DNA from: Procambarus clarkii
Taxonomy: Eukaryota > Arthropoda > Malacostraca > Decapoda > Cambaridae
Reading direction: 5' to 3'
Assembly: GCF_040958095.1 (NCBI RefSeq)
Contig: NC_091156.1
Location: 21,864,927 to 21,928,926, forward strand
DNA: 64,000 bases
The translations under genes and the position numbers were made by a program. The notes beneath the pieces were generated by a model that did no database searches, was not told the origin of the DNA, and saw nothing but the letters and a program-made list of their open reading frames with translations. Below, piece after piece: positions 1 to 12,475 of this stretch. Within the stretch, counting starts at the first letter, position 1, and the number at the start of each line of letters is the position of its first letter.

Positions 1-1087
1 CTCACACAGCCTGGCTCACACAGCCTGGCTCACACAGCGTGGCTCAGACAGCCTGGCTCTCACAGCCTGGCTCACACAGCCTGGCTCACACAGCCTGGCT
101 CACACAGTGTGGCTCTCACAGCCTGGCTCTCACAGCGTGGCTCACACAGCCTGGCTCACACAGCCTGGCTCACACAGCCTGGCTCTCACAGCCTGGCTCA
201 CACAGCCTGGCTCTCACAGCCTGGCTCACACAGCCTGGCTCACACAGCCTGGCTCACACAGCCTGGCTCACACAGCCTGGCTCACAAAGCCTGGCTCACA
301 CAGCCTGGCTCACACAGCCTGGCTCTCACAGCCTGGCTCACACAGCCTGGCTCTCACAGCCTGGCTGACACAGCCTGGCTCACACAGCCTGGCTCACACA
401 GCCTGGCTCTCACAGCCTGGCTCACACAGCCTGGCTCACACAGCCTGGCTCACACAGCCTGGCTCACACAGCCTGGCTCTCACAGCCTGGCTCACACAGC
501 CTGGCTCTCACAGCCTGGCTCACACAGCCTGGCTCACACAGCCTGGCTCACACAGCCTGGCTCTCACAGCCTGGCTCACACAGCCTGGCTCACACAGCCT
601 GGCTCACACAGCGGGGCTCACACAGCCTGACTCATACAGCGTGGCTCTCACAGCCTGGCTCACACAGCCTGGCTCACACAGCCTGGCTCACACAGCCTTG
701 CTCACACAGCCTGGCTCTCACAGCCTGGCTCACACAGCCTGGCTCACACAGCCTGGCTCACACAGCCTGGCTCACACAGCCTGGCTCTCACAGCCTGGCT
801 CACACAGCCTGGCTCTCACAGCCTGGCTCACACAGCCTGGCTCACACAGCCTGGCTCACACAGCCTGGCTCACACAGCCTGGCTCACACAGCCTGGCTCA
901 CACAGCCTAGCTTACACAGCGTGGCTCACACAGCCTGGCTCACACAGCCTGGCTCACACAGCCTAGCTTACACAGCGTGGCTCACACAGTCTGGCTCACA
1001 CAGCCTGGCTCACACAGCGTGGCTCACACAGCGTGGCTCACACAGCGTGGCTCTCACAGCCTGGCTCACACAGCGGGGCTCACACAT
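1..1087. repeat. 14 bp minisatellite (ctcacacagcctgg)n
   Basis: Head-to-tail copies of a 14 bp unit, ctcacacagcctgg. Common variants are ctctcacagcctgg and a gtgg ending. The array runs off the left edge and fades at 'cggggctcacacatcacc'. About 77 copies are visible. The unit has no stop codon in some frames, which creates apparent proteins of 109-267 residues with a 14-residue period; these are not genes. Confidence 0.97.
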
Positions 1088-1200
1088 CACCAGTAAACAC
1101 AGCCCAGATAATGGAAAAGTTTCTCCAGAACATTAAACTTCACGGTGGGAGCTTCCGCCTCACGCAGTGTATGGAACCCTCCACACCCTCACCCTATGTT

Positions 1201-2440
1201 TAGTGTCACCTGGCACTGTTGAGTGTCACCTGGCACTGTTGAGTGTCACCTGGCACTGCCATGTGTCACCTGGCACTGCCATGTGTCACCTGGCACTGTT
1301 GAGTGTCACCTGGCACTGTTGAGTGTCACCTGGCACTGTTGAGTGTCACCTGGCACTGTTGAGTGTCACCTGGCACTGTTGAGTGTCACCTGGCACTGCC
1401 ATGTGTCACCTGGCACTGCCATGTGTCACCTGGCACTGTTGAGTGTCACCTGGCACTGCCATGTGTCACCTGGCACTGCCATGTGTCACCTGGCACTGCC
1501 ATGTGTCACCTGGCACTGTTGAGTGTCACCTGGCACTGTTGAGTGTCACCTGGCACTGTTGAGTGTCACCTGGCACTGTTGAGTGTCACCTGGCACTGTT
1601 GAGTGTCACCTGGCACTGTTGAGTGTCACCTGGCACTGTTGAGTGTCACCTGGCACTGTTGAGTGTCACCTGGCACTGTTGAGTGTCACCTGGCACTGCC
1701 ATGTGTCACCTGGCACTGTTGAGTGTCACCTGGCACTGCCATGTGTCACCTGGCACTGTTGAGTGTCACCTGGCACTGTTGAGTGTCACCTGGCACTGCC
1801 ATGTGTCACCTGGCACTGTTGAGTGTCACCTGGCACTGTTGAGTGTCACCTGGCACTGCCATGTGTCACCTGGCACTGTTGAGTGTCACCTGGCACTGTT
1901 GAGTGTCACCTGGCACTGTTGAGTGTCACCTGGCACTGCCATGTGTCACCTGGCACTGTTGAGTGTCACCTGGCACTGTTGAGTGTCACCTGGCACTGTT
2001 GAGTGTCACCTGGCACTGTTGAGTGTCACCTGGCACTGTTGAGTGTCACCTGGCACTGCCATGTGTCACCTGGCACTGTTGAGTGTCACCTGGCACTGCC
2101 ATGTGTCACCTGGCACTGTTGAGTGTCACCTGGCACTGCCATGTGTCACCTGGCACTGTTGAGTGTCACCTGGCACTGTTGAGTGTCACCTGGCACTGTT
2201 GAGTGTCACCTGGCACTGTTGAGTGTCACCTGGCACTGTTGAGTGTCACCTGGCACTGTTGAGTGTCACCTGGCACTGTTGAGTGTCACCTGGCACTGTT
2301 GAGTGTCACCTGGCACTGTTGAGTGTCACCTGGCACTGTTGAGTGTCACCTGGCACTGCCATGTGTCACCTGGCACTGTTGAGTGTCACCTGGCACTGCC
2401 ATGTGTCACCTGGCACTGCCATGTGTCACCTGGCCCTGTC
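1201..2440. repeat. 20 bp minisatellite with two unit types
   Basis: Sixty-two 20 bp units in perfect register, gagtgtcacctggcactgtt and atgtgtcacctggcactgcc. The two types differ only in one four-base block (TTGA or CCAT after 'cactg'). By eye, 43 of 61 clean units carry TTGA and 18 carry CCAT. The last unit is degenerate (ggccctgtcgaa). A 113 bp non-repetitive spacer separates it from the 14 bp array. Confidence 0.97.
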
Positions 2441-2609
2441 GAATGTGTCATCTAAGTAAAAATAACTTCACTTCATTGTTCCAATAGACTGACGGACGTA
2501 AAGATATTTTTCCCAAACCCTAAAGATAACGACAATTGATATTCACTCAAGTCTTCAGTAATTACAAGATTAGTGAAGACTTCCCCTCGGAGCTGTAATT
2601 ATGGCTTAG

Positions 2610-3285
2610 TCTCCCCTCTGGCCCCTGGTGGACGCTCTCCCCTCTGGCCCCTGGTGGACGCTCTCCCCTCTGGCCCCTGGTGGACGCTCTCCCCTCTGGC
2701 CCCTGATGGACGCTCTCCCCTCTGGCCCCTGGTGGACGCTCTCCCCTCTGGCCCCTGGTGGACGCTCTCCCCTCTGGCCCCTGGTGGACGCTCTCCCCTC
2801 TGGCCCCTGGTGGACGCTCTCCCCTCTGGCCCCTGGTGGACGCTCTCCCCTCTGGCCCCTGGTGGACGCTCTCCCCTCTGGCCCCTGGTGGACGCTCTCC
2901 CCTCTGGCCCTTGGTGGTCGCTCTCCCCTCTGGCCCCTGGTGGACGCTCTCCCCTCTGGCCCCTGGTGGACGCTCTCCCCTCTGGCCCCTGGTGGACGCT
3001 CTCCCCTCTGGCCCCTGGTGGACGCTCTCCCCTCTGGCCCCTGGTGGACGCTCTCCCCTCTGGCCCCTGGTGGACGCTCTCCCCTCTGGCCCCTGGTGGA
3101 CGCTCTCCCCTCTGGCCCCTGGTGGACGCTCTCCCCTCTGGCCCCTGGTGGACGCTCTCCCCTCTGGCCCCTGGTGGACGCTCTCCCCTCTGGCCCCTGG
3201 TGGACGCTCTCCCCTCTGGCCCCTGGTGGACGCTCTCCCCTCTGGCCCCTGGTGGACGCTCTCCCCTCTGGCCCCTGGTGGACGC
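2610..3285. repeat. 26 bp minisatellite, 26 copies
   Basis: A 26 bp unit containing 'ctctggcccctggtggacgc' is repeated over exactly 676 bp, that is 26 copies with no indels and only a few substitutions (gatgga near 2705; cttggtggtcg near 2910). The core CCTGGTGG resembles the chi-like cores of vertebrate minisatellites. Apparent ORFs on both strands come from the repeat. Confidence 0.96.
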
Positions 3286-3340
3286 TGACCACAGTGACCT
3301 TTGTGGTCAGCTGCTGTTCTTCTTGACAGCTGTGGAATAA

Positions 3341-6300
3341 CAGAACAGTGAGTGTGATGACAGAACAGTGAGTGTGATGACTGAACAGTGAGTGTAATAA
3401 CAGAACAGTGAGTGTGATGACAGAACAGTGAGTGTAATAACAGAACAGTGAGTGTAATGACTGAACAGTGAGTGTGATGACAGAACAGTGAGTGTAATGA
3501 CAGAACAGTGAGTGTAATGACAGAACAGTGAGTGTGATGACAGAACAGTGTGATGACAGAACAGTGAGTGTAATGACAGAACAGTGAGTGTGATGACTGA
3601 ACAGTGAGTGTGATGACTGAACAGTGAGTGTAATGACAGAACAGTGAGTGTAATGACAGAACAGTGAGTGTGATGACAGAACAGTGTGATGACAGAACAG
3701 TGTGATGACAGAACAGTGAGTGTAATGACAGAACAGTGAGTGTAATGACAGAACAGTGAGTGTAATGACAGAACAGTGAGTGTAATGACAGAACAGTGAG
3801 TGTAATGACAGAACAGTGAGTGTAATGACAGAACAGTGAGTGTAATGACAGAACAGTGTGATGACAGAACAGTGTGATGACAGAACAGTGAGTGTGATGA
3901 CAGAACAGTGAGTGTAATGACAGAACAGTGTGATGACAGAACAGTGAGTGTGATGACAGAACAGTGTGATGACAGAACAGTGTGATGACAGAACAGTGAG
4001 TGTGATGACAGAACAGTGAGTGTGATGACAGAACAGTGTGATGACAGAACAGTGTGATGACAGAACAGTGTGATGACAGAACAGTGTAATGACAGAACAG
4101 TGAGTGTGATGACAGAACAGTGTGATGACAGAACAGTGAGTGTGATGACAGAACAGTGTGATGACAGAACAGTGTGATGACAGAACAGTGTGATGACAGA
4201 ACAGTGAGTGTAATGACAGAACAGTGTGATGACAGAACAGTGAGTGTAATGACAGAACAGTGAGTGTAATGACAGAACAGTGAGTGTAATGACAGAACAG
4301 TGAGTGTGATGACAGAACAGTGTGATGACAGAACAGTGAGTGTAATGACAGAACAGTGAGTGTAATGACAGAACAGTGAGTGTAATGACAGAACAGTGAG
4401 TGTAATGACAGAACAGTGAGTGTAATGACTGAACAGTGAGTGTGATGACAGAACAGTGAGTGTAATGACAGAACAGTGAGTGTGATGACAGAACAGTGAG
4501 TGTAATGACTGAACAGTGAGTGTGATGACAAAACAGTGAGTGTAATGACAGAACAGTGAGTGTAATGACAGAACAGTGAGTGTAATGACAGAACAGTGAG
4601 TGTGATGACAGAACAGTGAGTGTAATGACTGAACAGTGAGTGTAATGACAGAACAGTGAGTGTGATGACTGAACAGTGAGTGTAATGACAGAACAGTGAG
4701 TGTGATGACAGAACAGTGAGTGTGATGACAGAACAGTGAGTATAATGACAGAACAGTGAGTGTAATGACAGAACAGTGTGATGACAGAACAGTGAGTGTG
4801 ATGACAGAACAGTGAGTGTAATGACAGAACAGTGTGATGACAGAACAGTGAGTGTAATGACAGAACAGTGAGTGTAATGACAGAACAGTGAGTGTAATGA
4901 CAGAACAGTGTGATGACAGAACAGTGTGATGACAGAACAGTGTGATGACAGAACAGTGAGTGTAATGACAGAACAGTGAGTGTAATGACAGAACAGTGTG
5001 ATGACAGAACAGTGTGATGACAGAACAGTGTGATGACAGAACAGTGTAATGACAGAACAGTGAGTGTGATGACAGAACAGTGTGATGACAGAACAGTGTG
5101 ATGACAGAACAGTGAGTGTGATGACAGAACAGTGTGATGACAGAACAGTGTGATGACAGAACAGTGTGATGACAGAACAGTGAGTGTAATGACAGAACAG
5201 TGTGATGACAGAACAGTGAGTGTAATGACAGAACAGTGAGTGTAATGACAGAACAGTGAGTGTAATGACAGAACAGTGAGTGTGATGACAGAACAGTGTG
5301 ATGACAGAACAGTGGGTGTAATGACAGAACAGTGAGTGTAATGACAGAACAGTGAGTGTAATGACAGAACAGTGAGTGTAATGACAGAACAGTGAGTGTA
5401 ATGACTGAACAGTGAGTGTGATGACAGAACAGTGAGTGTAATGACAGAACAGTGAGTGTGATGACAGAACAGTGAGTGTAATGACTGAACAGTGAGTGTA
5501 ATGACAGAACAGTGAGTGTAATGACAGAACAGTGTGATGACAGAACAGTGAGTGTGATGACAGAACAGTGAGTGTAATGACAGAACAGTGTGATGACAGA
5601 ACAGTGAGTGTAATGACAGAACAGTGAGTGTAATGACAGAACAGTGAGTGTAATGACTGAACAGTGAGTGTGATGACAAAACAGTGAGTGTAATGACAGA
5701 ACAGTGAGTGTAATGACAGAACAGTGAGTGTGATGACAGAACAGTGAGTGTAATGACTGAACAGTGAGTGTAATGACAGAACAGTGAGTGTGATGACTGA
5801 ACAGTGAGTGTAATGACAGAACAGTGAGTGTGATGACAGAACAGTGAGTATAATGACAGAACAGTGAGTGTAATGACAGAACAGTGAGTGTAATGACAGA
5901 ACAGTGTGATGACAGAACAGTGAGTGTGATGACAGAACAGTGAGTGTAATGACAGAACAGTGTGATGACAGAACAGTGAGTGTAATGACAGAACAGTGAG
6001 TGTAATGACAGAACAGTGAGTGTAATGACTGAACAGTGAGTGTGATGACAGAACAGTGAGTGTAATGACAGAACAGTGAGTGTGATGACAGAACAGTGTG
6101 ATGACAGAACAGTGAGTGTAATGACAGAACAGTGAGTGTAATGACAGAACAGTGAGTGTAATGACTGAACAGTGAGTGTGATGACAGAACAGTGAGTGTA
6201 ATGACAGAACAGTGAGTGTAATGACAGAACAGTGTGATGACAGAACAGTGAGTGTGATGACAGAACAGTGAGTGTAATGACAGAACAGTGAGTGTAATGA

Positions 6301-6752
6301 CTGAACAGTGAGTGTAATGACAGAACAGTGAGTGTGATGACAGAACAGTGAGTGTAATGACAGAACAGTGAGTGTAATGACAGAACAGTGAGTGTAATGA
6401 CAGAACAGTGAGTGTGATGACAGAACAGTGTAATGACAGAACAGTGAGTGTAATGACAGAACAGTGAGTGTGATGACAGAACAGTGTAATGACAGAACAG
6501 TGAGTGTGATGACAGAACAGTGAGTGTAATGACAGAACAGTGAGTGTGATGACAGAACAGTGAGTGTAATGACTGAACAGTGAGTGTAATGACAGAACAG
6601 TGAGTGTAATGACTGAACAGTGAGTGTAATGACAGAACAGTGAGTGTGATGACAGAACAGTGAGTGTAATGACAGAACAGTGAGTGTAATGACAGAACAG
6701 TGAGTGTAATAACAGAACAGTGAGTGTAATGACAGAACAGTGAGTGTAATAA
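3341..6752. repeat. 20/16 bp minisatellite, 3.4 kb
   Basis: Units of 20 bp (cagaacagtgagtgtgatga; G or A at the 16th base, and 'ctgaac' variants) are interspersed with 16 bp units that lack the 'agtg' tetranucleotide (cagaacagtgtgatga). The short units cluster near 3840-4240 and 4900-5220. Neither length creates minus-strand stops, so spurious minus frames of up to 1397 codons arise here. The ends decay into 'tgtggaataa' on the left and 'aacataatagtgagtgc' on the right. Confidence 0.97.
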
Positions 6753-6817
6753 CATAATAGTGAGTGCATTAGTAGCTTATCGACTGTAGTAACAGCTTAG
6801 TGAGCTGTTACTTAGCT

Positions 6818-6831
6818 CACACACACACACA

Positions 6832-6889
<58 letters not shown>
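6818..6889. repeat. (AC)n-(TC)n compound microsatellite
   Basis: About eight AC dinucleotides pass directly into about 28 TC dinucleotides. Confidence 0.97.
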
Positions 6890-6890
<1 letters not shown>

Positions 6891-7343
6891 GGATAGAGAG
6901 AGTAGGAGAAGAAAAAATTGGGAAAATAGTAGGTTTAGAAGAAGTTCTCATGACAATGGAAAATGTCAGTGATTTTTGGAGGATAGGCAAATATGAGAGA
7001 CAATAATCGCCCCTTAAGGGTGATATTTAATGAAGTGACTTAAAGGATGCTAAGGAATACCAAGATACTGCAGAATATTGAGGAGGGGAATCTTTGGTCA
7101 TTAAGACAAGACCTCTCAAAGAAGCACAGAGAAAAGCTAAAACTAAAACTCAATGAAGCAAAAATGTCTAACTGGAAATAGAAATGAAGAAAAAATATTT
7201 TTTTTCTACATTGTGATTGGGACTTGGAAGCCGGTGAAATAGTACACAAAAACAGACAGAATCATTAGAGGAAGGAGGAGTAAAGGACAAAGGGAGATGA
7301 AACATGTAATATGAACAAAATTGTGTATACCAACATAGATGGA
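6890..7343. other. No recognisable gene
   Basis: A-rich, non-repetitive sequence with only short chance ORFs. No domain or repeat family recognised. Confidence 0.5.
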
Positions 7344-7468
7344 TACACACAGAAATAAAAATAACGTGATATATCAGATGAACAGATCCACAAAGGCCTT
7401 GATGAGGGTTCGAACCTATATGCTGAGTGTTCCCAGATGCGCCTGATTCAACTGTAGGGGTGAGATAA
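7344..7468 (-). mobile_element. tRNA-derived SINE-like fragment
   Basis: On the minus strand it holds a B-box-like 'aggttcgaaccctcatcaag', then 'gcctttgtggatctgttcat' and 'cacgttatttttatttctgt'. That layout (pol III B box, then a short unique body) is typical of tRNA-derived SINEs. The A-box side is degenerate. I recall similar sequence from decapod genomes, but this is unsearched. Confidence 0.5.
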
Positions 7469-9924
7469 CAAAAAATACTCACGCTAATAGATAAAACTTA
7501 GCTCTAGGTCCGAGATATTATCGCACTAACAGGGACGAAGCTTGAAGAAAACATTTTAAATGAGATCGTATTCCTACCTGGCTACTCAATTTGGAGATGT
7601 GACAGGAAAACTTGGAAGGTTGGAGATAAAAAACACCTGAGGGTAAGAGAATTAATAATCGACAACTCATGATAAAATCGAATTGCAGGTTTGGAATCAG
7701 GATGATAAACTGATAATGGTAAATGCCTACTGTTATGACCCCATGTAGCCATGGTGGAACGTGGCTACCCTAATGAGAGTTATTCTGCCGACCGGACCTG
7801 ATTGAAAGGTCAAAGGAAAGGTTTATTTATTAAATAATTGAGTAAACGTCAGTGAGTAATTTCAGGATACTAGCAGAGTATGGCCATTGGTAATAAGTGA
7901 CATGAAATGAGATGACAAAAACTTTGGGGACGTGAAGTGACGCTAATAGGAGGTTGTGACCTCACTTGAGTCACAACTGTCGTCAGAGGTCAATGTACTT
8001 TGTTTATCTCCTGCAAGAAGGAAGAATATAGTTGCCTGTGTTAGTGCTGGAGTGAAGACTACTTGTCTGCAAGGTGAGGAAGCTGTTGGCGAATTAGTAC
8101 ATCATTTCTCTCTGATTTTGATAATTAGAGGCGGCCTGGAAGTGAGTGTTAGGCTGCAACTTTATCTAACTCTAATTGTGTTGCTTCGTCAAGAGGAAGG
8201 AAGCAAGTAGGCGTTTCTGTGGTGGAGCCTGCTGGGCGACGTTGTGAACTCAAGTCTTGGACTGCAGGAAAAATTGTGAGGCAGTCCTGAAGCATTTTTG
8301 TGGGCAGCCTGTGTGAGCGCCATTGTGGAGGACCAGAGCCTCAGCGCCCCTATGCCACAAATTCTGCGGTAAGCTCATATAGCAGTTGTTACAGTGGTTG
8401 CCTGTGTTTGATTATTTACCCAGCGGTCATGGCAAGTGTTTGTGTGTACAGTACATATATTTTATTGAGCTAGTGAACTAAAATAACAGAGTAGAGATAG
8501 GAGAACTTGCTGGAGGGAGGCGTGAAATGTCTGCCCTCGCGCTGAAACATGTTCTCAGAGTGGCCTCGCCCAGGATGGGGGAGGACCGTCGCTGTGACGC
8601 AATAATGTTTAAAGGGATGTCATATGGAGGAGTTTATTTTCTGTGAATACGTTTGATTATGTTTTGTTAGGAAAACATTTTTATTGGCATGGTAATGGAA
8701 TTGCAGCTTTGGGAAGGAGTTCGAAGAGAAACTTCAAGGTTAGAGAAGAAGTTAATGGAGGAACTTCGAGGCTGGAGAAGAAGTGTAAGCGGAACTCTGT
8801 GGTAGAGCAGAACTCCATAGTGAGGAGTTGACTTCAAGCAGTGTAGAGGAGCTACACGTGTCTCTGTGGAATCAGTGATGAAGCGTCACTGATGTTGGAT
8901 TAGGACTTCGTTGTGCGGCAGATTGGGAGAACTGCAGAGGTGCCTTAATTCCTGATATTTTGGAGGACCTAGAGGCATATATTGGTAGTGAGTTTCTAGG
9001 AGTAGAAAGGAGGTGCATGGTGGACATATAAAGGGAGTGCTTGAATGCTTATTGGCATGTAAGATGCAGTGTAAAGCGAGAAATTAATTTCTTTTTTTTT
9101 TTTTGGTGGAGGATACTTATGTAGATGTTTCTGGTGTTTCAACCCCAAGCTGAGTGTCATATACTTTTAGGGCTGAGGATACAGTATTGTTGTGACAGGA
9201 TTTCAGCCCCATTTAGTGAGGGAGTAGTAAGTGGTAAGCCAAGAGTTGGGCAGCCACTTGATATGCACAGTTGATGAAACCAGGATGCGATATTGGAATG
9301 CTACTAGGTTGTAGCAAGTTAGAGTGTTGTATGAAAATGTTCAATTTTATGTGTTATGTATTGTGCTTGTTTTCTTTATATATTAAATGTATATATTATC
9401 TGACTTTTGATCAGTCCTGGTGAGGTAGAGAGAGAGAGAGAGAGAGGGTCACGGCTGCGGACAGGGTGGCCGAAGATACTAATTCATGAAAGGATGATTT
9501 AGGAGATCATTCTAAACAAAGAGAGAGTGGGGAGTCACGGCGGCTCGAGTAGGGTGTGTACACAAGACAACGAGGCCAGTGTTGGAGCTGCACCCCTAAA
9601 TATGAGATGCTGAACCCCTCTCTTAGATCAAGAGGAATACAGGGTGATCTCCTGGGTAAATTATAAGCACGCCAATATCCATTGCTAGTCAACCGATGAT
9701 AGCGGGAGTGTAGCTGCTGAGGTCGTTTTTTCTTCTGTCAGGGAGTGGTTGGGGACGTTGTCCACCTGTATGCCAGCAACAGTCTGGTGCAACAACCAGA
9801 GCTCTCTGTTTGGAGGTTTTGGTCCCAGAATCCCCAACCCTCTCCAGGCAGAACACTACAGACCGCCCACAAGCAACACATGGACAAAAGAGGAACAAGA
9901 TACCAAACAAGAGAGCCTCATAAT
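7469..9924. other. 2.4 kb without a recognisable gene
   Basis: Only short ORFs with no recognisable motif. A terminus-like 'tgttatgaccccatgtagcc' begins near 7733. A similar start (tgttacgaccctgggttcc, minus strand) borders the insert at 20861-21795, so this could be the end of an LTR-type element; a second LTR was not found. A short (GA)n lies at about 9426-9448, and a T11 run near 9091. Confidence 0.4.
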
Positions 9925-11272
9925 AGTCATGAGAGGGATTATAATAACAGATATAGATAAATCACGATTGTTGGTACTGGGGGACTTTAACTTGAAGGCA
10001 ATAGACTAGGAGACCTACGAAGCTAGAACGGAAGACATTTGGATGGAAAGATTTGTAAACCTCATTTTGGATACATTCAAGTAAAGGAGACAGTCAAGCA
10101 GGCCACAAGAATGAGGGAAGGGGATGTTCCGTCAGTAGTGGATCTAATATTCACCAGGAAGGAAGAAGAAATATTTAACATCCAGTACCTTCCTCTCTTG
10201 GGAAAGAGTGACTATGGCCTCTTGGAAATTAAATATGCAATTCGATATAATCTAAAAGAGAATGGGGACACTGAAATAGTTGAGAAACTTGATTTCAAGA
10301 GAGGATACTATGGGGGAACTTGGCAGATTTGTTAATTAATTTAATTGGAGAGATTTGGTGCTAGACAAGGCAGTAAATTATATGAATGCCAAATTCTGTG
10401 AAATATACAATGCACGACAAAATATATATACCAAAAAAGAGATGCAGGACCAGAAATTAGGATTGCTTCAACAGAAATTGCGGGGGGGGGGCAGAGAGAA
10501 AAAGACAAGAAGGCACAGTCTAGGAAGAGGCCTAACACACAAACATACCAACACTACAAACAAGCAAGAAACAAATACACAACCGTGAGGAGAGAGGCAG
10601 AAAGGAACTCTGAGAAAGTTATAGCGGACAAATGTAAAACAGATCCAGGCCTTTTCTATAAATTCATTAAAAGAAAGCTGCACGTGAAGGATTAAATCCA
10701 AAAATTGAGAATGGGGAACAGATTCACAGAAAATGAGAAAGAAATATGATAAATACTAAATGAACAGTTCCTTGGTGTGTTTGTGGAAGATGAGGTTTTC
10801 AGAGAACCAGACCCAATGCCATTTCCAGAGAACATCACAGATAAAGATAAAGATGTCTCGAGATAAAGTGGAAATATTACTCAAGGGGCTACAAAGAAAG
10901 AAATAAAGCGGTTGGACTAGATGAAGTTTCATCTTGGGTGCTGAGAGCATATGCAATTGAGCTGAGCATCCAACGTCAGTTGATATTTCAGACATACTTG
11001 GGCACAGGAAATAAAGCAGATATATGGGTAAAGGCAAACATAGTTCCCGTCTATATAAATGGTAGCAGAGAAGACCCTCTAAATTATACACCCGTACCAT
11101 TAACAAGTGTGGTAGTCAAAACACTACAAAAATAGTTAAAGCCAAATGGGTTGAACAGCTAGAGAGTACTGACATAATAACGGACAGACAGTATGGTTTA
11201 CGAACAGGAAGATCCTGTGTAACAAATCTACTTAGTTTTTATGATAAGAGCCACAGAGATACTACAGGAAAG
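9925..11272 (+). pseudogene. Degenerate CR1-like LINE: endonuclease and start of RT
   Basis: Fragments of one LINE ORF2 appear in order across three frames with many stops. There is an apurinic-endonuclease core 'LLVLGDFNLKAID' (about 9965-10008). Next come 'EGDVPSVVDLIFTRKEEEIF' (about 10117-10176) and 'LGKSDYGLLEIKYA' (about 10198-10240), where SDY stands for the usual SDH. RT fingers follow: 'ADIWVKANIVPVYINGSRED' (about 11014-11073), the NYxP motif, and 'LTSVVVKTL'. The copy breaks off at about 11272, where an oppositely oriented LINE tail begins. Family membership is inferred from motif spacing and wording. It is non-functional. Confidence 0.75.
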
Positions 11273-11810
11273 TGTGTATGTGTGTGTGTGTGTACTCACC
11301 TATTTGTGTTTGCGGGGGTTGAGCTTTGGCTCTTTGGTCCCGCCTCTCAACTGTCAATCAACTGGTGTATAGATTCCTGAGCCTACTGGGCTCTGTCATA
11401 TCTACACTTGAAACTGTGTATGGAGTCAGCCTCCACCACATCACTTCCTAATGCATTCCATCTGTTAACTACTCTGACACTGAAAAAGTTCTTTCTAACG
11501 TCCCTGTAACTCATGTGGGTACTCAGTTTCCACCTGTGTCCCCTTGTTCGCGTACCGCCAGTGTTGAATAGTTTATCTTTGTCTATCCGGTCGATTCCTC
11601 TGAGGATTTTGTAAGTAGTGATCATGTCTCCCCTTACTCTTCTGTCTTCCAGTGTCATAAGGTGCCTTTCCCGCAGCCTTTCCTCGTAACTCATGCATCT
11701 TAGTACTGGGACTAGCCTAGTGGCATACCTTTGAACTTTTTCCAGCTTCGTTTTGTGCTTGACAAGATACGGGCTCCATGCTGGGGCCATATACTCAAGG
11801 ATTGGTCTTA

Positions 11811-11812
<2 letters not shown>
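11273..11812 (-). pseudogene. CR1-like LINE 3' end (RT thumb/C-terminus), copy A
   Basis: The minus strand encodes an open C-terminal LINE ORF2 tail: 'RPILEYMAPAWSPYLVKHK', 'KLEKVQRYATRLVPVL', 'MSYEERLRERHLMTLEDRR' and 'NFFSVRVVNRWNALGSDVVE'. The stop is at about 11383, followed by a 3' UTR to the 'tactcacctattt' boundary. The 3' end abuts a short (TG)n. This is a 5'-truncated copy. The apparent 214-codon ORF is lengthened at its N-terminus by the neighbouring CA/TG microsatellite. Confidence 0.85.
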
Positions 11813-12020
<208 letters not shown>

Positions 12021-12365
12021 TACTCACCTATTTGTGCTTGCGGGGGTTGAGCTTTGGCTCTTTGGTGCCGCCTCTCAACTGTCAATCAACTGGTGTACAG
12101 ATTCCTGAGCCTATCGGGCTCTGTCATATCTACACTTGAAACTGTGTATGGAGTCAGCCTCCACCACATCACTGCCTAATGCATTACATCTATTAACTAC
12201 TCTGACATTGAAAAGGTTCTTTCTAACGTCCCTGTGGCTCATTTGGGTACTCGGTTCCACATGTGTCCCCTTGTTCGACTACCCCCATGTTAAACAATTT
12301 ATCTTTATCTACCCTGTCGATTCCTCATAGAACTGTGTATGTAGTGATCATGTCTCCCCAGTAAC
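12021..12365 (-). pseudogene. CR1-like LINE 3' end, copy B
   Basis: Near-duplicate of the 3' part of copy A in the same orientation, starting at the shared 'gtactcacctatttgtg' boundary. It carries the same C-terminal coding tail with frameshifts (for example 'ggttccacatgtgtcccc' and a shortened 'cgactaccccc'). It is truncated at about 12358 where 'catgtctcccc' runs into a C-rich repeat. Confidence 0.85.
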
Positions 12366-12475
12366 TCTGCCTCCCCCTAACTCTGTCTCCCCCTAACTCT
12401 GCCTCTCCCTAACTCTGCCTTCCACTAACTCTGCCTTACCCTAACCTTGCCTCTCCCTAACTCTTCCTCCCCCAT
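12361..12475. repeat. Short 16 bp minisatellite (ctaactctgcctcccc)
   Basis: About seven imperfect copies of ctaactctgcctcccc. It appears to grow out of the 'tctcccc' end of LINE tail copy B. Confidence 0.8.

Noticed and set aside
2562-6769. Minus-strand ORFs of 1397, 1387 and 790 codons (Ser/His/Thr/Cys-rich repeats)
   Set aside because: Stop-free tandem units are open in several overlapping frames at once, and the frames run across two unrelated arrays. No domain, no start context.
7956-8210. 84-codon ORF as a small gene
   Set aside because: No motif, no signal peptide, no neighbouring coding sequence; length within chance expectation.
12361-12475. Telomere-like repeat (cctaact)
   Set aside because: The unit is an irregular 16 bp ctaactctgcctcccc, not the arthropod TTAGG repeat.
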